Origin: Bowdeniella nasicola
GTDB lineage: Bacteria; Actinomycetota; Actinomycetes; Actinomycetales; Actinomycetaceae
DNA: 64,000 nt
NCBI RefSeq assembly: GCF_900107735.1
Contig: NZ_FNQV01000008.1
Coordinates: forward strand, 62,001-126,000
Direction: 5' to 3'
The stretch's first letter is position 1; every line of letters begins with the position of its first letter. Of the stretch, positions 47,510 through 54,886 are shown piece by piece. A model generated the notes under the pieces. That model was given only the letters and a program-made list of their open reading frames with translations, did not search any database and was not told the DNA's origin. A program made the position numbers and the translations under genes.

Positions 47510-48352
47510 CTAATCCGGCAGGGGTGCGTGGTGGTCGTAGTTGGCTTCGCCAGCGCGCCAATAGCCAACGATCGATAGTTGGGGGCGCTCGGTGATGGTG
47601 CGCAGGTGGCGGCGCAGCTCGGCAAGCAGGCCAGCCTCTCCCCCAGCCCAGACGAAGGTCGTGGGGGCCACGGTGGTGATGGCGCGGGCCGCAGCAAGCA
47701 GGGATGCCGGATCCTCGTGCCACACGATGGCGGGGGCGCCCGGAGCCTCGGGATCGGCCGCCAGGGAAGGATCAGCCGCCCCGGGCAGGTAGTCGAGGTA
47801 GGCTCGGTCGCCGTCGCGGGCAATGACGTGTGCGGTGATGTCGAGCCCCGGACTCATCTCGATCCATCGCGCGATCGATGGCAGCGCCGTCTCGTCAGCG
47901 AACAACAGGAGTTCCTCGGCGCCATTAGGCACGAGCGCGGAGCCCCGCGGTCCAAGAATCCACGTCATTTGGCCGGGCCGGGCCCTGCGGGCCCAGGCGG
48001 TGGCGGGGCCCGGATCGTCGTGGTCGAAGAAATCTATCATGAGCTCGGGCGGGCGGATGGCGGTGGAGTAAAAGCGGGGCGTGTAGTCGCGCAGGATGCC
48101 GTCAAAGGGCCGCTCGAGTCGGCCATCGATGATCCGCGGCTCGGGTGCGGTGCCGGTGTCGTCCGGAACCACGAGTTTGAGGTGGTCGTGCGGCCCGAAG
48201 GACGCGAAATCCAGGAGGTCTGGCCCTTGGAATGTCACGCGAATCATGTTCGTCGTGATGCGTGAGACGGCCGCGACGGTGACGGGCCGGGCCCGAAAGT
48301 CGTGGCGTACTTTGTCCCGAGTAATCGGACTGCTGGAAAGAGGGATCGACAC
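47510..48352 (-). CDS. Siderophore-interacting protein (FAD-dependent ferric-siderophore reductase)
   Basis: Cytoplasmic flavoprotein of the ViuB/SIP type that releases iron from siderophores. The 280-residue protein has the FAD-binding motif RDYTPRFYS, a GPRGS phosphate loop, LLFADETALPS and the C-terminal VWAGGEAG and VGYWRAGEAN. It starts with GTG; TAGACT is six bases upstream. No siderophore transport gene is adjacent, and I see no typical iron box in the promoter. Confidence 0.9.
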   Translation of the reverse strand: MSIPLSSSPITRDKVRHDFRARPVTVAAVSRITTNMIRVTFQGPDLLDFASFGPHDHLKLVVPDDTGTAPEPRIIDGRLERPFDGILRDYTPRFYSTAIRPPELMIDFFDHDDPGPATAWARRARPGQMTWILGPRGSALVPNGAEELLLFADETALPSIARWIEMSPGLDITAHVIARDGDRAYLDYLPGAADPSLAADPEAPGAPAIVWHEDPASLLAAARAITTVAPTTFVWAGGEAGLLAELRRHLRTITERPQLSIVGYWRAGEANYDHHAPLPD

Positions 48353-48358
48353 GTTCGC

Positions 48359-48364
48359 AGTCTA
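48359..48364 (-). promoter_or_regulatory. -10 element TAGACT, candidate leaderless promoter of the siderophore reductase gene
   Basis: TAGACT, six bases (GCGAAC), then the GTG at 48352. The hexamer lies inside an inverted repeat with arms GTTCGC and GCGAAC (48353-48379). Confidence 0.5.
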
Positions 48365-48378
48365 TCGGTAACAGCGAA

Positions 48379-48411
48379 CCGCCCGCCGCAGCCGAGTGGC
48401 TGGGCGGGCGG
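48379..48411 (-). terminator. Terminator-like hairpin after rpsA
   Basis: CCGCCCGCC-G-CAGCC and GGCTG-GGCGGGCGG form a 14-bp stem with one bulged G and the loop GAGT, about 20 bases after the rpsA stop. It is the strongest hairpin of this region. Confidence 0.8.
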
Positions 48412-48431
48412 AACTGTGCAGCTATCGGGTC

Positions 48432-49898
48432 TTAGTTACCGGTGAGCTTCTCACGCAGCGCGGCAAGTGCCTCATCAGAGGCCAGGGTGCCGCCGGCATC
48501 GGCCGGAGCTGCGGTGTAGGAGGCCGGAGCCGGCACGGAGGTGTCGCCTTCAGCCGAAGCCTCAGCGTCGTCTTCCATCGCCTTGGCGACCTGAGCCTTG
48601 TGGGCTTCCCAGCGAGCCTGGGCCTGCGCGTACTGCGCTTCCCAAGCCTCGCGCTGGGCTTCGTAGCCTTCGAGCCATTCGTTGGTCTCGGGGTCGAAGC
48701 CCTCGGGGTACTTGTAGTTGCCCTGCTCGTCGTACTCCGCAGCCATGCCGTACAGCGACGGATCGAAGTCATCGGAGTTCGGGTCGACGCCCTCGTTGGC
48801 CTGCTTGAGCGACAGCGAGATGCGGCGGCGGTCCAGATCAATGTCGATGACCTTGACGAAGAGCTCATCGCCGACCTTCGCGACCTGCTCAGGCACCTCG
48901 ACGTGGCGCACCGCCAGTTCGGAGATGTGCACGAGGCCCTCGATGCCGTCCTCGACGCGGACGAACGCACCGAAGGGAACGAGCTTGGTGACCTTACCCG
49001 GCACAACCTGGCCAATGGCGTGGGTGCGGGCGAACAGACGCCACGGATCTTCCTGGGTGGACTTCAGCGACAGGGAGACGCGCTCGCGATCCATGTCGAC
49101 GTCGAGCACCTCGACGGTGACTTCCTGGCCAACCTCGACGATTTCGGTCGGGTGGTCGATGTGCTTCCAGGACAGTTCGGAGACGTGGACGAGGCCGTCG
49201 ACACCACCGAGATCCACGAACGCACCGAAGTTGACGATCGAGGAGACCACGCCCGAGCGGACCTGGCCCTTTTGCAGGGTCTGCAGGAAGTGGGAGCGAA
49301 CCTCGGACTGGGTCTGCTCAAGCCACGCGCGGCGCGAGAGCACGACGTTGTTGCGGTTCTTGTCCAGTTCGATGATCTTGGCTTCGATCTCGCGGCCGAT
49401 GTAGGGCTGCAGATCGCGCACGCGACGCATCTCGACGAGGGACGCAGGCAGGAAGCCACGCAGGCCGATGTCCAGGATCAGGCCGCCCTTGACGACCTCA
49501 ATGACGGTACCGGTGACGACGCCGTTTTCTTCCTTGACCTTTTCGATCGTGCCCCAGGCACGCTCGTACTGAGCGCGCTTCTTGGACAGCAGCAGACGGC
49601 CTTCTTTGTCTTCCTTCTGGAGGACTAGGGCTTCGATCTTGTCGCCGACCTCAACGACCTCATCCGGGTCGATGTCGTGCTTGATCGAGAGTTCGCGGGA
49701 GAGGATGACACCTTCGGTCTTGTAGCCGATGTCGAGGAGAACCTCGTCGCGGTCGACCTTGACGACTGTGCCTTCGACGATATCCCCGTCATTGAAGTAC
49801 TTGATGGTCTTATCGATCTCGGAAAGAAGTTCTTCTTCCGAGCCGATATCGTTAACAGCGACCTGGGGGGTCGAAGGGGTGGTGGAGGTGGTGGTCAT
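48432..49898 (-). CDS. rpsA: 30S ribosomal protein S1
   Basis: Binds mRNA during translation initiation. The 488-residue protein has four S1 RNA-binding repeats (starting near GDIVEGTVVKVDRDEVLLDIG, the third near VRSGVVSSIVNFGAFVDLGG, the last near VVPGKVTKLVPFGAFVRVED), as in other actinobacteria, and an acidic Ala-rich tail ending LREKLTGN. ATG at 49898 has GGAG ten bases upstream; the frame open to 50057 is rejected because it runs through the divergent promoter region. Confidence 0.96.
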   Translation of the reverse strand: MTTTSTTPSTPQVAVNDIGSEEELLSEIDKTIKYFNDGDIVEGTVVKVDRDEVLLDIGYKTEGVILSRELSIKHDIDPDEVVEVGDKIEALVLQKEDKEGRLLLSKKRAQYERAWGTIEKVKEENGVVTGTVIEVVKGGLILDIGLRGFLPASLVEMRRVRDLQPYIGREIEAKIIELDKNRNNVVLSRRAWLEQTQSEVRSHFLQTLQKGQVRSGVVSSIVNFGAFVDLGGVDGLVHVSELSWKHIDHPTEIVEVGQEVTVEVLDVDMDRERVSLSLKSTQEDPWRLFARTHAIGQVVPGKVTKLVPFGAFVRVEDGIEGLVHISELAVRHVEVPEQVAKVGDELFVKVIDIDLDRRRISLSLKQANEGVDPNSDDFDPSLYGMAAEYDEQGNYKYPEGFDPETNEWLEGYEAQREAWEAQYAQAQARWEAHKAQVAKAMEDDAEASAEGDTSVPAPASYTAAPADAGGTLASDEALAALREKLTGN

Positions 49899-49922
49899 TG
49901 AGTGATGACTCCGATACGGACA

Positions 49923-49928
49923 ATTGTA
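49923..49928 (-). promoter_or_regulatory. -10 element TACAAT, candidate rpsA promoter
   Basis: TACAAT would start transcription near 49916, giving a leader of about 18 bases that contains the rpsA GGAG. No good -35 is seen; one of the GTNNNGGCAAC repeats lies over that position. Confidence 0.4.
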
Positions 49929-49944
49929 GGTATTGGTGGACAAT

Positions 49945-49955
49945 GTTGTGGCAAC
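49945..49955 (+). repeat. Direct repeat 1, GTTGTGGCAAC
   Basis: First of three copies of GT-KKK-GGCAAC (K = G or T) in the rpsA/methyltransferase intergenic region. It covers the expected -35 region of the rpsA promoter. Confidence 0.6.
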
Positions 49956-49994
49956 GCAGTCGTCGCCGTAGGCGAGTCTACTCACGGTGACGAA

Positions 49995-50005
49995 GTGTGG
50001 GCAAC
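49995..50005 (+). repeat. Direct repeat 2, GTGTGGGCAAC
   Basis: Middle copy, 50 bases after the first. Same orientation. Confidence 0.6.
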
Positions 50006-50039
50006 CAATTATGCCCAATAACGCCGATAAACGGGTCAC

Positions 50040-50050
50040 GTTTTGGCAAC
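50040..50050 (+). repeat. Direct repeat 3, GTTTTGGCAAC
   Basis: Third copy, 45 bases after the second, just upstream of the methyltransferase -10 hexamer at 50059-50064, over its expected -35/spacer. Confidence 0.6.
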
Positions 50051-50058
50051 AATTCACC

Positions 50059-50064
50059 TAGCGT
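50059..50064 (+). promoter_or_regulatory. -10 element TAGCGT, candidate leaderless promoter of the methyltransferase
   Basis: TAGCGT, seven bases, then ATG at 50072. No purine-rich Shine-Dalgarno lies in between (GTGCTGT). Confidence 0.45.
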
Positions 50065-50071
50065 GTGCTGT

Positions 50072-50872
50072 ATGGAGTCTCAATCCGGCTATCGCGAGAT
50101 CGTCCCAGGAACCAAAATCAGTCACGAGTACTGGGATCAGGGAGCGTCCGAGTATGCTCGCGAGAATCTCGAGCACTTAACCATCGACCGATTGATCTGG
50201 GGGCCGGAGGGTTGGGATGAGGCTGAGGTTCGCTGGCTCGGTGACCCGAGCATGCTTGCCGGCAGGCAGGTTATTGAGATCGGGTGCGGGCTCGGCCAGG
50301 GCACCCGCTACCTTTCCTCGCTCGGGGCAAAGGCTGTCGGTATCGATGTCGCGGCAGGGATGATCCGGGAAGGGATCGAACTGGCCGCAAGAAACAAAGC
50401 GCCTGCTCCCCCGCTCATTGCCGCCGATGCGACGCAGCTGCCGTTTGCCGCGGATACGTTCGATCTGGCATTTTCTGCCTTCGGGGCCGTGGCATTCGTC
50501 TTGGATCTGGCGGCACTGTATTCGGAGGTCGCCCGAGTACTGAAGCCGGGTTCTCGCTGGGTGTTTACTACGGCGCACCCGATGCGCTGGGTTTTTTCAG
50601 ACGATCCAGCAGACGTGGCGGCCCCAGCGATGCGTCGCTCCTACTTTGATCGTCGTCCCTACGTCGAGATGCGAGGTGAGGTCGCCACCTACGCCGAGTT
50701 TCACCATACCCTGGAGGATCACGCGGCTGCCCTGGCAGCCGCGGGCTTCGTTATCGAGGACCTGAAGGAGCCGCGGTTTGCGCCCGGTATCGAGACAACG
50801 TGGGCGGGCTGGAGCAAGGAGCGTGCCGAGATGTTCCCCGGCACGCTCCTGATTTCCGCACGACTTCGTTAG
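50072..50872 (+). CDS. Class I SAM-dependent methyltransferase
   Basis: A 266-residue methyltransferase with motif I VIEIGCGLGQGTRYL, followed by AVGIDVAAGMI, an acidic-loop AADATQLPFAADTFD and a post-motif EVARVLKPGSRWVF. Substrate unknown; the motif II-III pattern fits small-molecule or quinone-type methyltransferases. An upstream in-frame ATG at 49997 is rejected since it would cover the promoter and repeats. Its TAG stop shares bases with the polA stop (TTAG at 50869-50872). Confidence 0.85.
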   Translation: MESQSGYREIVPGTKISHEYWDQGASEYARENLEHLTIDRLIWGPEGWDEAEVRWLGDPSMLAGRQVIEIGCGLGQGTRYLSSLGAKAVGIDVAAGMIREGIELAARNKAPAPPLIAADATQLPFAADTFDLAFSAFGAVAFVLDLAALYSEVARVLKPGSRWVFTTAHPMRWVFSDDPADVAAPAMRRSYFDRRPYVEMRGEVATYAEFHHTLEDHAAALAAAGFVIEDLKEPRFAPGIETTWAGWSKERAEMFPGTLLISARLR

Positions 50873-53547
50873 TGACCGGCTTCCCGCCACGAGGGACCGA
50901 GCCCGACGGAGACGTCGAGCGGCACATCAAGTTTCGCGGCGCCCGCCATGTGCTCACGCACCAGGGCTTCCACTCGCTTAAGCTCGCCCGGCGCGATCTC
51001 CAGGACGAGTTCATCGTGGACCTGCAACAGCATGCGAGAATCGAGCTTTTCTCTTTCAAGCGCATCCTCGATTGCAATCATCGCGATCTTGATGATGTCG
51101 GCGGCGCTGCCCTGGATGGGAGCATTTAAGGCCGCGCGTTCGGCCATGTCGCGTCGCTGGCGGTTATCGCTCGTGAGATCGGGCAGGTAGCGGCGACGTC
51201 CGAACATCGTCTCGGTGTAGCCGGTACGCCGGGCCTGCTCGACGACTGTGCGCAGGTAGTCGCGCACTCCGCCAAAGCGATCGAAGTAGTCGTCCATGAG
51301 AGCCTTGGCTTCGCCGACCTCGATGCCGAGCTGGCGGGAGAGCCCGAAGGAGGACAGTCCGTAAGCAAGTCCGTAGCTCATTGCTTTGACGCGGCTACGC
51401 ATCTGGGCCGTGACCTCATCGATCGGCACATCAAAGACTCGCGCGCCGACGTAGTTGTGCAGGTCCTCGCCCTCTCGGAAGGCTTCGATGAGGCCAGCAT
51501 CCTGGGACAGGTGGGCCATGATCCGCATTTCGATCTGGGAGTAGTCGACGGTCATGAGGGTCTCGTAGCCCTCGCCGACGACGAACGCTTCTCGGATGCG
51601 CAGTCCATCCTCGGACCGGGCGGGGATGTTTTGCAGGTTGGGGTCGGTCGAGGACAACCGCCCCGTGGCCGCGACCGTCTGTTGGAACGTCGTGTGGATC
51701 CGCCCGTCAGCGGCGCGAGCGCTGCGCAGGGTTTCCACGATCTGGCGGAGCTTGATGCGGTCCCGATGCGCGAGCAGTGCGGCCAGGAAAGGGTGCGCGG
51801 TCTTCTCGAAAAGATCCGATAGTGCTTCGGCGTCCGTGGTCCAGCCGGTCTTAGTGCGTTTCGTCTTCGGCATATCGAGGTCCTCAAAGAGGACCTTTTG
51901 CAGTTGCTTGGGGCTGGAAAGGTTGATCTCTTGGCCGATGGCGGCGTAGGCGTCATCGGCTGCCTGCTTGACGTCGGCATCCAGCTGATCGTAAAGCTCG
52001 TTGAAGACGGTCTCCGACACGGCGATGCCGGTGGCCTCCATGTCCTGCAGGATGCGCTGGACAGGAAGCTCGAGCTTCGTCATGAGGTGGGACAGCCCCC
52101 GGTCTTCCAGCGCGCCGGTCAACTGGACCTCAAGTTCGGCAACTGCGAGGGCCTGGCGAGCGAGCGTATCGATCGTGGCATCTGATTCGAGGTCGAAGGC
52201 AAGCTGGCCGGAGGCGGCCGCATCGGAGGCGACATCGCGATCAAGGTAGCGCTGGGCCAGATCGACAAGAGTGTGGCGGCGCTGATCCGGGTGAATGAGG
52301 TAGGCGGCGATATCCGTATCGAAGACGACCGACTTCAGGTCATAGCCGCGTTCGGTGAGGCGATGCCACATGGACTTCGCGTCGTGGGCGGTTTTTGGCG
52401 CCGGCCCGGACAAAAACGCCGCAAGGACGGCATCCTCACCTGCGGGCAGGGCGGCAAGCTCGAGGACAAGAGCATGGGTGCGGGTGGCGAGCGCGAGGCG
52501 TTCGACATCCGTGGCGCCATCATCCAAGACAAGCGCAATGCGCTGCGCGTCCTCGCCATCAGCATGGGCCTGCAGGAATGCGGCGAGGTCGCCATCGTCT
52601 GCCCACGAGGCAATATCGAAGGACAGCTCGGTGCTCTCGTCCTGGTCCGGTGCGGCCGAATCGGCGGGCAGCATGGCAAAGACGCGCTCTCGCAGGGTGG
52701 TGAACTCCAAGGCATCGAAGACGCCGTGAACTGCTTCCCGGTTCACGGGTTCGGTCACGAGGTCCGGCAGCGAGACCGCGAGGTCCATGTCGGTCAGGAG
52801 GTGATTGAGCTTGCGGTTGCGCAGGACGTTGTCGATGTTGTCGCGGAAGGACTGGCCGGCCTTGCCGCCGATCTCGTCGGCGCGGGCAATAATATTCGTC
52901 AAGCCGTCGTACTGCGCAATCCACTTGGCAGCGGTCTTCGGGCCGACGCCTGGCACCCCGGGAAGGTTATCCGAGGTCTCCCCCACGAGCGCCGCGAGTT
53001 CTGGGTAGCGCGCGGGTGGCACACCGTACTTGTCTTCGACCGCCTGGGGGGTGAAACGAGTGAGCACGGAGACGCCCTTGGTTGGGTAGAGCACCGTGGT
53101 TGTCTCGGTCACCAGCTGGAGTGTGTCCCGGTCGCCCGAACAGATCAGGACTTCATCGAAGCTCTCGTCTTCGGCCTCTGTCTTCAAGGTGGCCACGATG
53201 TCATCGGCTTCGAAGTCCGGCACCTCGAGGTGGCGGATCCGCAAGGCGTCGAGGACTTCCTTGATGAGCGGGATCTGGCTAGGGAACTCCTCGGGGGCTT
53301 TGTCCCTAGTTCCCTTGTACTCGGAGTATTCGCGGGTACGGAAGGTCTCGGAGCCGACATCGAAGGCGACCGCAATGTGGCTGGGCTTCTCCTCGGCGAT
53401 GAGCTTGAGCAGCATTGAGATGAAGCCATGCACCGCGTTCGTGTGCTGGCCCGTCGACGTGGCAAAATTGTCGACAGGAAGGGCATAAAAGGCTCTAAAG
53501 GCCATCGAATGCCCGTCAATGAGGAGAAGTCTACGAATGTCGCTCAT
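50869..53547 (-). CDS. polA: DNA polymerase I
   Basis: Repair and Okazaki-fragment processing polymerase. The 892-residue protein has the N-terminal 5'-3' exonuclease (LLLIDGHSMAFRAFYAL, ICSGDRDTLQLV, PGVPGVGPKTAAKW), a middle domain without the usual DTE/DxE proofreading residues that I can find, and the polymerase domain with motif A VDYSQIEMRI, motif B RSRVKAMSYGLAYG and motif C QVHDELVLE. Start ATG at 53547 gives the family N-terminus and overlaps the divergent thioesterase start. TAGGCT is seven bases upstream. Confidence 0.96.
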   Translation of the reverse strand: MSDIRRLLLIDGHSMAFRAFYALPVDNFATSTGQHTNAVHGFISMLLKLIAEEKPSHIAVAFDVGSETFRTREYSEYKGTRDKAPEEFPSQIPLIKEVLDALRIRHLEVPDFEADDIVATLKTEAEDESFDEVLICSGDRDTLQLVTETTTVLYPTKGVSVLTRFTPQAVEDKYGVPPARYPELAALVGETSDNLPGVPGVGPKTAAKWIAQYDGLTNIIARADEIGGKAGQSFRDNIDNVLRNRKLNHLLTDMDLAVSLPDLVTEPVNREAVHGVFDALEFTTLRERVFAMLPADSAAPDQDESTELSFDIASWADDGDLAAFLQAHADGEDAQRIALVLDDGATDVERLALATRTHALVLELAALPAGEDAVLAAFLSGPAPKTAHDAKSMWHRLTERGYDLKSVVFDTDIAAYLIHPDQRRHTLVDLAQRYLDRDVASDAAASGQLAFDLESDATIDTLARQALAVAELEVQLTGALEDRGLSHLMTKLELPVQRILQDMEATGIAVSETVFNELYDQLDADVKQAADDAYAAIGQEINLSSPKQLQKVLFEDLDMPKTKRTKTGWTTDAEALSDLFEKTAHPFLAALLAHRDRIKLRQIVETLRSARAADGRIHTTFQQTVAATGRLSSTDPNLQNIPARSEDGLRIREAFVVGEGYETLMTVDYSQIEMRIMAHLSQDAGLIEAFREGEDLHNYVGARVFDVPIDEVTAQMRSRVKAMSYGLAYGLSSFGLSRQLGIEVGEAKALMDDYFDRFGGVRDYLRTVVEQARRTGYTETMFGRRRYLPDLTSDNRQRRDMAERAALNAPIQGSAADIIKIAMIAIEDALEREKLDSRMLLQVHDELVLEIAPGELKRVEALVREHMAGAAKLDVPLDVSVGLGPSWREAGH

Positions 53548-53977
53548 GCCCCCCAGCCTAGAGCCCCCCGCGGACGTGATCGACCTGGGGTCACTCGCAG
53601 GCACTATGCAGATGCGTCTCGATGGCATTGCTGTGGATCCCGAAAGCCAGCTGCGTTGTGTGATGAGCATGCCCGTTGCTGGAAACACCCAACCCTTCGG
53701 GCTCCTGCACGGCGGCGCGAGCGCGGCTTTGGCGGAACAAGCGGGCTCAGTTGCGGCGTTCCTGGACTACCCGGGGCGGCGACCTGTCGGCGTTGATCTA
53801 TCCATCAAGCATCTGTCCGGGGCGCGCGAGGGGCGCGTCGCAGGCTATGTTTCGTTGCTCTCGGCTTCGTCTCGGCTCGCGACCTATCGCATCGAGATTC
53901 GCGCGGTTGAGCAGGACCGCGCTGACGGCGGCGCGCTCATCGCGCTCGCTCAGCTGAGCGTCATCTTCACGGCATAA
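53537..53977 (+). CDS. Hotdog-fold acyl-CoA thioesterase (PaaI-like)
   Basis: A 146-residue hotdog-fold protein with the signature NTQPFGLLHGGASAALAEQAGSVAA and VDLSIKHLSGAREG. The family hydrolyses acyl- or aryl-CoA; in actinobacteria it is commonly found divergent from polA. Starts at 53537 (with AGGAG ten bases upstream) or 53546 are possible; the first overlaps polA by 11 bases, the second shares the CATG with the polA start. Confidence 0.85.
   Translation: MSLMPPSLEPPADVIDLGSLAGTMQMRLDGIAVDPESQLRCVMSMPVAGNTQPFGLLHGGASAALAEQAGSVAAFLDYPGRRPVGVDLSIKHLSGAREGRVAGYVSLLSASSRLATYRIEIRAVEQDRADGGALIALAQLSVIFTA
53555..53560 (-). promoter_or_regulatory. -10 element TAGGCT, candidate leaderless promoter of polA
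   Basis: TAGGCT, seven bases (GGGGGGC), then the polA ATG. It is inside the first codons of the divergent thioesterase gene. Confidence 0.5.
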
Positions 53978-53981
53978 AACA

Positions 53982-54014
53982 GCGCCCCGCGGGCCGTGAT
54001 GGCCAGCGGGGCGC
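53982..54014. terminator. Bidirectional terminator between the thioesterase gene and the ANTAR regulator
   Basis: GCGCCCCGC-G-GGCC and GGCC-A-GCGGGGCGC form a 13-bp stem with one internal mismatch and loop GTGAT, between two convergent stops (53977 and 54025). AAAA precedes it on the plus strand, giving UUUU after it in leftward transcripts. Confidence 0.8.
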
Positions 54015-54024
54015 GCAGCAGAAG

Positions 54025-54696
54025 CTAGGACTTCTTGGAGCCGATCTGTTCGATGACGGCGTCGGCGACCTCGCGCATCGTCAGGCGGCGATCCATCGAG
54101 GTCTTTTGGATCCAGCGGAAGGACTCCGGCTCGGTCAGGCCCATCTTGCTCATGAGCAGGCCCTTGGCGCGGTCCACGCGCTTGCGGGTTTCGAACCGGT
54201 CGGTCAGGTCAGCGACCTCGGACTCCAGCGACTGAATTTCGTTGAAGCGCGAGACCGCGATCTCGATCGCGGGCAGCAGATCCGAGGGGTTGAACGGCTT
54301 AACGACGTAGGCCAGGGCGCCGGCGTCGCGGGCTCGCTCCACGAGCTCGGTCTGGGAGAACGCGGTGAGCATCACGACGGCGCAGATACGGTCCTTCAGG
54401 ATGCGCTCGGCGGCGGTAATGCCGTCCATCTCGGGCATCTTGATGTCCATGACGACGACGTCCGGCTCCAGCTCGTTTGCCAGTTCGACGGCCTTGGCGC
54501 CGTCACCCGCTTCGCCCACGACCTCGTAGCCCGCATCCGTCAGGGACTCGACAATGTCCAGGCGGATCAGCGGCTCGTCTTCGGCCACGACAACGCGGCG
54601 CGGCGTGCGCTTGTGCTGCTCGGATTCACCCTGCACTTCGGCGACGTCGTCGAACTCAATCGTCGGAGTGTTGCTATCCTCGTTCGTCTCGCTCAT
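54025..54696 (-). CDS. pdtaR: ANTAR-domain response regulator (PdtaR-like)
   Basis: Two-component regulator that acts on RNA. The 223-residue protein has a REC domain with the phosphorylation region (VVVAEDEPLIRLD, VVVMDIKMPEMDG, VVMLTAFSQ, Lys in YVVKPFNP) and a C-terminal ANTAR domain (VDRAKGLLMSKMGLTEPESFRWIQK) that binds dual-hairpin RNA to block terminators. ATG at 54696 has GAAAGA seven bases upstream; ATG at 54702 is an alternative. A partner kinase (PdtaS) is not in this window. Confidence 0.92.
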   Translation of the reverse strand: MSETNEDSNTPTIEFDDVAEVQGESEQHKRTPRRVVVAEDEPLIRLDIVESLTDAGYEVVGEAGDGAKAVELANELEPDVVVMDIKMPEMDGITAAERILKDRICAVVMLTAFSQTELVERARDAGALAYVVKPFNPSDLLPAIEIAVSRFNEIQSLESEVADLTDRFETRKRVDRAKGLLMSKMGLTEPESFRWIQKTSMDRRLTMREVADAVIEQIGSKKS

Positions 54697-54729
54697 GTTC
54701 ATTTCTTTCACGCGGTTCCCGGATTGGGG

Positions 54730-54811
54730 TGCTCCCGGAGGGACTCGAACCCTCACGCCTCTCAGCGCTGCATTTTGAGTGCAGTGTGTCTACCGATTCC
54801 ACCACAGGAGC
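54730..54811 (-). tRNA. tRNA-Leu (anticodon CAA)
   Basis: A class II tRNA of 82 bases on the minus strand. Acceptor GCTCCTG pairs with CGGGAGC (one G-U), D-arm region TGGTGGAATCGGTAGACAC, anticodon stem CTGCA/TGCAG with loop CTCAAAA, long variable arm CGCTGAGAGGCG, T-arm GAGGG-TTCGAGT-CCCTC, discriminator A. The CCA end is not encoded. Reads UUG codons. Confidence 0.96.
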
Positions 54812-54819
54812 TCGCTATC

Positions 54820-54825
54820 AGATTA
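54820..54825 (-). promoter_or_regulatory. -10 element TAATCT, candidate tRNA-Leu promoter
   Basis: TAATCT lies eight bases before the tRNA 5' end. No clear -35 is seen. Confidence 0.4.
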
Positions 54826-54886
54826 GCCAGTTAACACTACCACCGTGGGGTTTCGTCATGGCCCATCCAATAACGTGACGCGTCAC

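Noticed and set aside
54730-54811. tRNA-Leu as an integration site
   Set aside because: No integrase, no duplicated tRNA 3' end and normal core genes on both sides.
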